From Dyadobacter sp. CY356 (lineage in GTDB: Bacteria > Bacteroidota > Bacteroidia > Cytophagales > Spirosomataceae), in NCBI RefSeq assembly GCF_021440195.1, contig NZ_JAJTSZ010000005.1, forward strand, positions 434,001-498,000: a stretch of DNA of 64,000 bases. Reading direction: 5' to 3'. The position numbers were made by a program, and so were the translations under genes. Below the pieces are notes generated by a model. It saw only the letters and a program-made list of their open reading frames with translations. It was not told the DNA's origin and ran no database searches. Shown here piece after piece: positions 59,010-64,000 of the stretch; within the stretch, counting starts at the first letter, position 1; the number at the start of each line of letters is the position of its first letter.

Positions 59010-59696
59010 TTAAAAAGTCATTCTAAAACCCACACCGTGAACGTTATCAATGCGGATTGCAGGGTCTGCGGACAGATATTTACGCAATCTTGAAATAAAA
59101 ACATCCAGACTTCTCCCCATAAAATAATCGTCGTCCCCCCATATCGCTTTCAGCAATTCATCCCGGCGAATGACCTGGTCCGGACGTTCGGAAAGATATT
59201 TTAAGACCTCAGCTTCGCGAAAAGTCAGTGTTTGAAGATTGTCATTTATTGACAAAGTCAGCTTCGTAAAATCGAAATTATACTTGCCGACTGTATTGGT
59301 TTTGGGCTGAATGGGCGTGGGATTTCCGGAATTATTTCTACGCAAAATTACCTCGATCCGCATCTTCAATTCCTGGATACTGAACGGTTTTGTTACGTAA
59401 TCATCCGCACCCAATTCAAAACCTTTGATCTTGTCTTCCTGCAAAACCCTTGCAGTCAAAAATAAAATCGGTACCTGTTTGTCAGATTTCCGTATGTTTT
59501 CTGCCAAAGTAAAACCATCCATTTTCGGAAGCATTACATCCAGGACGCATATATCAAAATGATCTTTCTCAATGAAATCCAACGCCTCCATGCCGTCGCT
59601 TGCGTGTACCACTTCATAATCGTATGCTTCCAGATTATCTTTCGTAGCGAAGGCCAGATTCGGGTCGTCCTCGACGTATAAAATTTTCTTTTTCAA
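59010..59696 (-). CDS. OmpR-family response regulator
   Basis: A 228-residue regulator. The receiver (1-120) has the phosphoacceptor Asp53 in CVLDVMLPKMDGF, acidic residues in YVEDD, a Thr in FLTARV and the Lys in VTKPFSIQEL. The winged-helix DNA-binding domain (about 130-226) follows with LTFREAEVLKYLSERPDQVI and RSLDVFISRLRKYLS. The start is TTG at 59696 (MKKKILYVEDD). It lies 35 bp downstream of its sensor kinase gene, so they form a two-component operon. The target genes are unknown. Confidence 0.93.
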   Translation of the reverse strand: MKKKILYVEDDPNLAFATKDNLEAYDYEVVHASDGMEALDFIEKDHFDICVLDVMLPKMDGFTLAENIRKSDKQVPILFLTARVLQEDKIKGFELGADDYVTKPFSIQELKMRIEVILRRNNSGNPTPIQPKTNTVGKYNFDFTKLTLSINDNLQTLTFREAEVLKYLSERPDQVIRRDELLKAIWGDDDYFMGRSLDVFISRLRKYLSADPAIRIDNVHGVGFRMTF

Positions 59697-59731
59697 TGTA
59701 ACTGATTTTAGTTTTTAGGTTGAAGCAAAAA

Positions 59732-60976
59732 TTATTTTTGAGGAATGCTGATACTGAATGTACTCCCTTGGCCAAGAGCACTGTCGAGTTCCAGATTCCA
59801 GTGATGTGAACGGACGATCTGTCTGACATAACTAAGGCCAATTCCTGAGCCTTTCACATTATGCACATCCGCATTGGATATCCTGAAAAATTTGTTGAAG
59901 ATCTTCTTCTGGTATTCCTTGGCAATACCCAAACCCTTATCTTCCACACAAATTACCAGACAATTTTTCTTATTAAAAGTCCGCACGATAACCTCCGGCA
60001 TGTTGGGAGAATATTTTATTGCATTATCGATCAGGTTGGTGATCATGTTCCTGAAATGGAAAACATCGGCTTCAATAAAACGATTGGCCGCCTCATATTT
60101 CAACTTTATTTTTCCTTCAAAAGGTAATAATAAAGAATCAATAACCTGATTTACATCAATTTTTTCCTTTTTCAGATTGAGCGAATGCCTTTCCGCTTTG
60201 GCAATAGAAAGCACCATTTCAACCTGATTTTGCAGCCTGAGAATTTCTTCCTGAACAATATTCACATACCGCTTATGTCTTTCAGGCTGGGTAACGATAA
60301 TATCAGAATTTAAAACATCCGCAGCGATACGAATCGTAGAAATCGGCGTTTGGAGCTCATGTGTCATATTATTGACAAAATTTCGCTGAACTTCTGACAA
60401 GTGTTTTTGTCTCAGAATAATAAACAGCGCATAGGCAAAAAACCCTACGGCCAGCAAAACGAGCATTGATGACCAAATCCATCCATTCAGATTCCCGACG
60501 ATGTAGGCTGATTGTTCAGGAAATCTTACGCCGAAATAATAAGGATATTTGTCTGTCCGCTCCCAGTTAGAGGTTTTTGCGGAAGTTTTGTCATTTGTTT
60601 TTGTACTTAAAGACATACCATAACGCATCCTATCCGTAGTACAATCATAAATCCCAACCTCAAAATCCGTGATCAGGTTATGTTTTTGAAAACTGTCCTT
60701 TATAAAATGTTCCAGCAGATCCGGCTGCGTGGTTGCATTGGTATTGACAAGAAAATATTCCGGTGAGAGTTGTTCCACCGGATTGGAAGTCTGCATAACG
60801 CCATTGACCGACGCGAGTTCCTGGGCAACATCCTGCAAAGCAACATGCGCATTTTGATTAAACTGACGGTGCCGCAGATCAAGCGCCTGTTTTACCCAGT
60901 AAATCTGGGTAATAACAACGCCGATAATCAGCACCGCAGAAAATACAGTAAGCCAGCGAATGGAACGTCTTGGCAT
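59732..60976 (-). CDS. Sensor histidine kinase
   Basis: A 414-residue membrane kinase with TM1 (about 8-27), a periplasmic sensor of about 130 residues with no recognised fold, and TM2 (about 165-187). HisKA follows (FVNNMTHELQTPISTIRIAA with the phospho-His), then HATPase (NLIDNAIKYSP, CVEDKGLGIAKE, GSGIGLSYVRQI). There is no HAMP or PAS between TM2 and HisKA, so the signal would be passed by a short coiled linker. It is upstream of its response-regulator gene. The stimulus is unknown. Confidence 0.92.
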   Translation of the reverse strand: MPRRSIRWLTVFSAVLIIGVVITQIYWVKQALDLRHRQFNQNAHVALQDVAQELASVNGVMQTSNPVEQLSPEYFLVNTNATTQPDLLEHFIKDSFQKHNLITDFEVGIYDCTTDRMRYGMSLSTKTNDKTSAKTSNWERTDKYPYYFGVRFPEQSAYIVGNLNGWIWSSMLVLLAVGFFAYALFIILRQKHLSEVQRNFVNNMTHELQTPISTIRIAADVLNSDIIVTQPERHKRYVNIVQEEILRLQNQVEMVLSIAKAERHSLNLKKEKIDVNQVIDSLLLPFEGKIKLKYEAANRFIEADVFHFRNMITNLIDNAIKYSPNMPEVIVRTFNKKNCLVICVEDKGLGIAKEYQKKIFNKFFRISNADVHNVKGSGIGLSYVRQIVRSHHWNLELDSALGQGSTFSISIPQK

Positions 60977-61046
60977 TGATGAATTATTTTCTAAATAAAG
61001 TTAACAGTATTCAAAGTGTATGCCAGTCAATTATACAAAATTTCAC

Positions 61047-61910
61047 TTACATATCCCGGCGCAAATGATACTCATAAAGCGTTTCCATCGGCGATTTTAG
61101 AATTTTACCAACCGTCAGATTTTTGCTTTCCAAAACAGATTTCAGAATGTCACGATAATAAAATGCGATCGACCCTGTAAAATGAATCGGATATATTTCC
61201 GCATCCTGATGTTTCAGAATGTATTTTTCTGTAAAAAGAATAAACGCATCCTGAACCAGTTTGGTGATAAACGGATGCTGAATATTTTTTGAGATAAATT
61301 CTGAGAACGTTGCAAAATAGCGGTTTGGAAACGGCTGGCGATACACTTTTTCAAGCACAAATAATCTGTTCGTTCCCGGATATGTTTCTTCAAATTGTTT
61401 GTGAAGATCCTGCGGCAATTCATTCTGAAGAAAATTGACAAGCAAAGTTTTTCCAAGATAAGATCCACTGCCTTCGTCACCCAGCCAAAAACCAAGCGAT
61501 CCGATTGAGTGGGCAATTTTATATCCGTCATAAAAAGCATTATTGGCACCAGTACCGAGAATACAGGCAATGCCGGGTTTGTCTCCACACAATCCACGCG
61601 CTGCTGCAAGCATATCAGAAGCCACTTCAATTATTTCCGCCGACGGAACAGTATCTACCAGCGCATCATAAATTGGCCGGCTTGTAGCCTTATCCGCACA
61701 ACCCGCACCGTAGAAAAAAACCTGGTCAATCGATGATCCTATAAACGGCAAAACTTCCTTTTCTAAAACTTCGGTAACTTCTTCTTTGGTCTGATAAAAT
61801 GGGTTAAGCCCTCCTGAATGAAGGCGAAATGGTGTTTTTCCGGTTGTTGCCACCAGCCAATCTGTTTTTGTGGAACCGCTGTCTGCAATCAGATAAGTAT
61901 ATTGTTTCAA
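61047..61910 (-). CDS. N-acetylglucosamine kinase-like (BadF/BadG) ATPase
   Basis: A 287-residue sugar kinase of the ASKHA superfamily. Phosphate motifs are LIADSGSTKTDWL and ACILGTGANNAF, with IGSLGFWLGDEGSGSYLGK in the middle. The family phosphorylates GlcNAc or related amino sugars, which suits wall recycling alongside AnmK. The start is TTG at 61910. It lies 6 bp downstream of the cytochrome b5-like gene, so they are probably cotranscribed. The exact sugar cannot be read. Confidence 0.88.
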   Translation of the reverse strand: MKQYTYLIADSGSTKTDWLVATTGKTPFRLHSGGLNPFYQTKEEVTEVLEKEVLPFIGSSIDQVFFYGAGCADKATSRPIYDALVDTVPSAEIIEVASDMLAAARGLCGDKPGIACILGTGANNAFYDGYKIAHSIGSLGFWLGDEGSGSYLGKTLLVNFLQNELPQDLHKQFEETYPGTNRLFVLEKVYRQPFPNRYFATFSEFISKNIQHPFITKLVQDAFILFTEKYILKHQDAEIYPIHFTGSIAFYYRDILKSVLESKNLTVGKILKSPMETLYEYHLRRDM

Positions 61911-61916
61911 GTGCTC

Positions 61917-62156
61917 TTAATTAAATGGTTCTGTTAATTTTCCTATGACCTTAAACTTTTCAAAAACGCGCTCTGTATGCGGCGCGTCTCCAAGTTCTTT
62001 GGTCAGATCCTGTCCCGCCCAATGTTCGTAATGATGCCCGTTTCGCCAGAGCCGGGATGTTGTAACGTCATAAATAACGCCCTGGTATGCACACCAAATC
62101 TCTTCTCTGTCCTGTCCGTTTCGCAGTGCGAGCTGAGACTTTGTATATTCTTTCAT
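61917..62156 (-). CDS. Cytochrome b5-like heme-binding protein
   Basis: A 79-residue soluble protein from ATG 62156 (MKEYTKSQLALRNGQDREEI). It has the cytochrome b5 fold pattern: IWCAYQGVIYDVT, then NGHHYEHWAGQDLTKEL and DAPHTERVF. Probable heme ligands are one of His41, His42 or His45 and His60, in place of the classical HPGG. The role could be electron transfer or heme/ligand binding. It heads a two-gene unit with the sugar kinase, whose link to a heme protein is unexplained. Confidence 0.82.
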   Translation of the reverse strand: MKEYTKSQLALRNGQDREEIWCAYQGVIYDVTTSRLWRNGHHYEHWAGQDLTKELGDAPHTERVFEKFKVIGKLTEPFN

Positions 62157-62293
62157 CAACGGTTGGTTACTTAAAAAACGGTTTTATTTATTTCCGGGGC
62201 GGAATTTAAGACGATCATTTCAGAATATTTTGATATTAAGACTAAAAAATCTGAACTTGGCGTTTAATTAGAAAATTATTCGTGAAAGATAGA

Positions 62294-62743
62294 ATGAAAA
62301 AAACGTATACTTTACTTTGCAGTATTTTGCTGGTGGTCACACTGGTAACAGCAGGATGCAAGAAAAACTCACCGAAAGCAGTTTCTGAACGCATCGCAAA
62401 ATCATGGACAGCTGAATCTGTTAAAGAAGGAACTGTTGTGGTTTATACAAGAGGTGGCGCAGGAAATATTCGCGCAGAATATTCCAATTTCAAACTCGTA
62501 TTGAACAGTGGCGGTGCGGCAACTTATACAGAATTCGATAAAAACATCTTTACAGGAACATGGTCATTGGATGGAGAGACTACTTTGATCCTTTCAGGAT
62601 TAACACCTCAGCCAAGCGGCAGCGGTGGTACTGTAAAATTTACAATTACTTCGCTTGATGACACCAAAGTCGTTTTAACCCGCACGGATGCAAGTCCGAA
62701 AACGGGTAATACGGTGAATCAGTATACACTTTCTACACAATAA
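62294..62743 (+). CDS. Small lipoprotein of unknown function
   Basis: A 149-residue lipoprotein from ATG 62294 (signal with lipobox VTAGC). The mature part is beta-rich and lipocalin-like: SKSWTAESVKEGTVV-type opening (AKSWTAESVKEG), NFKLVLNSGGAATYTEF, GTWSLDGETTLILSG and VKFTITSLDDTKVVLTR, a pattern seen in many Bacteroidota lipocalin-like lipoproteins. The GTG at 62282 is a weaker start. It is divergent from the cytochrome b5-like gene and ends at a strong terminator. Confidence 0.75.
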   Translation: MKKTYTLLCSILLVVTLVTAGCKKNSPKAVSERIAKSWTAESVKEGTVVVYTRGGAGNIRAEYSNFKLVLNSGGAATYTEFDKNIFTGTWSLDGETTLILSGLTPQPSGSGGTVKFTITSLDDTKVVLTRTDASPKTGNTVNQYTLSTQ

Positions 62744-62828
62744 GATTTCAGTTTAAAATATGATGTGTTAATGTTGATTTTATCAATTAACAGTCAGTCA
62801 CTGAACTTTTAATATCAAAATTTTATTG

Positions 62829-62872
62829 ATAAACGAAGCCATTTCCCGCAAGAGATGGCTTCGTTTATTTTT
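62829..62872 (+). terminator. Terminator of the small lipoprotein gene
   Basis: 14-base arms ATAAACGAAGCCAT and ATGGCTTCGTTTAT (62829-62842 and 62855-62868) around a 12-base loop, followed by TTTT. Confidence 0.88.
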
Positions 62873-62875
62873 AGC

Positions 62876-62883
62876 TAACTTTG
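62876..62883 (+). promoter_or_regulatory. -7 box immediately before thiL
   Basis: TAACTTTG is an exact TAnnTTTG ending 4 bp before the thiL ATG, between the preceding terminator and the start codon. Transcription from it would begin at or very near the ATG. No -33 TTG is seen in the hairpin region. Confidence 0.45.
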
Positions 62884-62887
62884 CAAC

Positions 62888-63910
62888 ATGGCAGAATCAA
62901 GAACAGAAATCAGCAATTTAGGCGAATTTGGTCTTATCAAAAGACTGAATCAAGGGCTAAAAAATAATTTACCCGACAGCATAACAGGCATTGGCGATGA
63001 CGCCGCAGTAATAGATTTGGGAACAGAATTCGGATTATTATCAACCGATATTCTTCTGGAAGGTGTTCATTTCGACTTGTCATTTTTCCCTTTAAAACAT
63101 TTAGGATACAAAGCGATTGCGATTAACGTTTCTGACGTTGCCGCAATGAACGGAATTCCGCGTCAGGTGACCGTTGGACTGGCTTTGAGCAATCGTTTTT
63201 CTGTTGAAGCCGTGGAAGAATTGTATGAAGGGATGAAAGCAGCCTGCAAGGATTTCAATGTAGACCTTGTTGGTGGTGATACTTCTTCTTCATTATCAGG
63301 ATTATTTATTTCAGTAAGCGTTTTCGGACGTGTGGCAAAGGACAGAATTACCTACCGGAATACTGCGAAAGCAAATGATCTGTTATGCGTTTCCGGAGAT
63401 TTGGGCGGCGCTTATATTGGCCTTCAATTACTGGTAAGAGAAAAACAGGTTTTTCTGGCCGATCCAAATATGCAGCCGCAGCTTGACGGTAAAGAATATG
63501 TAATCCAGAGACAACTACGCCCGGAAGCGCGTATGGACGTGGTTTATGAGTTGGCAGGTGCGGGTGTTATACCAACTTCTATGATCGACGTTTCCGACGG
63601 ACTGGCCTCTGACTTATTGCATTTATGCTCACAATCCGGTGTTGGTGCACTGGTTTTTGAAGATAAATTACCAATCGACGAGCAAACTTACATGGGTGCT
63701 GTCGAATTAAATATTGGGCCGATAACGGCTGCTTTAAATGGCGGCGAAGATTACGAATTACTGTTCACCGTACCGCAAAGCGATTACGACAAAATCAAAA
63801 ATAATCCAAAAATCAGCGTCATTGGTTATATGACGGATAAAAAGGATGAAGTTTTATTACATACAAAAGGCGACAACAGAGTGCCAATTACCGCACAAGG
63901 CTGGAATTAA
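62888..63910 (+). CDS. thiL: Thiamine-phosphate kinase
   Basis: A 340-residue ThiL, which phosphorylates thiamine phosphate to thiamine diphosphate. Family features include LGEFGLIKRL, GIGDDAAVID, LLSTDILLEGVHFDLSFFPL, VNVSDVAAMNG-type segment (NVSDVAAMNG), DLVGGDTSS, and IDVSDGLASDLLHLCSQSG. It supplies cofactor for the E1 dehydrogenase in the window. ATG 62888 is the family start; the -7 box 4 bp upstream suggests a leaderless or near-leaderless transcript. No other thi gene is nearby. Confidence 0.95.
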   Translation: MAESRTEISNLGEFGLIKRLNQGLKNNLPDSITGIGDDAAVIDLGTEFGLLSTDILLEGVHFDLSFFPLKHLGYKAIAINVSDVAAMNGIPRQVTVGLALSNRFSVEAVEELYEGMKAACKDFNVDLVGGDTSSSLSGLFISVSVFGRVAKDRITYRNTAKANDLLCVSGDLGGAYIGLQLLVREKQVFLADPNMQPQLDGKEYVIQRQLRPEARMDVVYELAGAGVIPTSMIDVSDGLASDLLHLCSQSGVGALVFEDKLPIDEQTYMGAVELNIGPITAALNGGEDYELLFTVPQSDYDKIKNNPKISVIGYMTDKKDEVLLHTKGDNRVPITAQGWN

Positions 63911-63970
63911 TCAGTTGGCAAATGTGATTTTGCATAATCTGAATTAATCCAAAGGCTTTTCACGAGCCAC

Positions 63971-64000
63971 CCGTCCGACGGCTTTTTCGCCGTCGGACGG
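63971..64000. terminator. GC-rich hairpin at the window edge
   Basis: 12-base arms CCGTCCGACGGC and GCCGTCGGACGG (63971-63982 and 63989-64000) around TTTTTC, much richer in GC than the surroundings. It is 60 bp past the thiL stop, probably a terminator; any T run lies outside the window. Confidence 0.5.

Noticed and set aside
58921..59010. 30-codon N-terminal extension of rpmB
   Set aside because: A consensus promoter sits inside it, and L28 proteins start with MAKVCQ or a similar sequence.

Overview
The window reads as chromosome of a member of the Bacteroidota, most likely order Cytophagales and plausibly Dyadobacter or a close relative (inference from gene content; no database was searched). 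Lineage markers are the gliding lipoprotein GldB, DUF4295 next to ribosomal protein L33, a fused SecDF, a TonB receptor paired with a DUF4249 lipoprotein, and DUF6089, DUF4293 and DUF2911 proteins. Several promoters carry the Bacteroidota -7 box TAnnTTTG, some with TTG/TTTG 19-22 bp upstream. Shine-Dalgarno sites are mostly absent, so many starts were chosen by signal peptide or family N-terminus.

Layout. 1-9 kb: a secreted M24 peptidase, a small helical protein, an acyl-CoA carboxylase carboxyltransferase, then an envelope block (MCE/MlaD lipid-transport protein, periplasmic amidase, divergent LptD) and a DUF1573 protein. 9-14 kb: a fused E1 alpha/beta 2-oxoacid dehydrogenase and a three-gene cassette (phosphoglycosyl transferase, NeuD/PglD-type acetyltransferase, DegT aminotransferase) resembling PglC-PglD-PglE or EpsL-EpsM-EpsN. 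14-21 kb: a two-domain FKBP lipoprotein, endonuclease III, an ECF sigma factor with a small overlapping partner, a YjjG-type nucleotidase, and a tight minus-strand run of two DUF6089 barrels, a DUF2911 protein and a trypsin-like protease. 21-26 kb: a MacB/FtsX-type ABC transporter with an acidic His-rich loop, a DUF3299-like protein, a lone nuoH and gldB. 26-43 kb is mostly housekeeping: SDR protein, TlpA-like thioredoxin, gatB, cytochrome c lipoprotein, rpmG-DUF4295, ftsY, rimO, a YhcG-type nuclease, kdsD, recQ, purD, ricT and anmK.

43.1-46.5 kb is the most accessory-looking part: a 506-bp gene-poor stretch, a stand-alone LuxR-type HTH protein with a duplicated CTCATATG box at its start, a lipoprotein with a complete JAMM/MPN metalloprotease motif, an ATGA-coupled secreted partner and an unrecognised membrane protein. 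46.6-64 kb returns to core functions: lhgO, amino-acid permease, secDF, P1 peptidase, TonB receptor plus DUF4249, folK, rpmB, a two-component system, a GlcNAc-type kinase with a cytochrome b5-like protein, a small lipoprotein and thiL.

Themes. Envelope building and wall recycling recur (amidase, MCE protein, LptD, KdsD, AnmK, GlcNAc-type kinase, SecDF), and most transcription units end in strong hairpins. A 7-bp-period intergenic repeat (AGCTTTT, AGCTGTT, GGCTATT variants) appears at several gene boundaries. No tRNA, rRNA, CRISPR array, insertion sequence or phage gene was seen.
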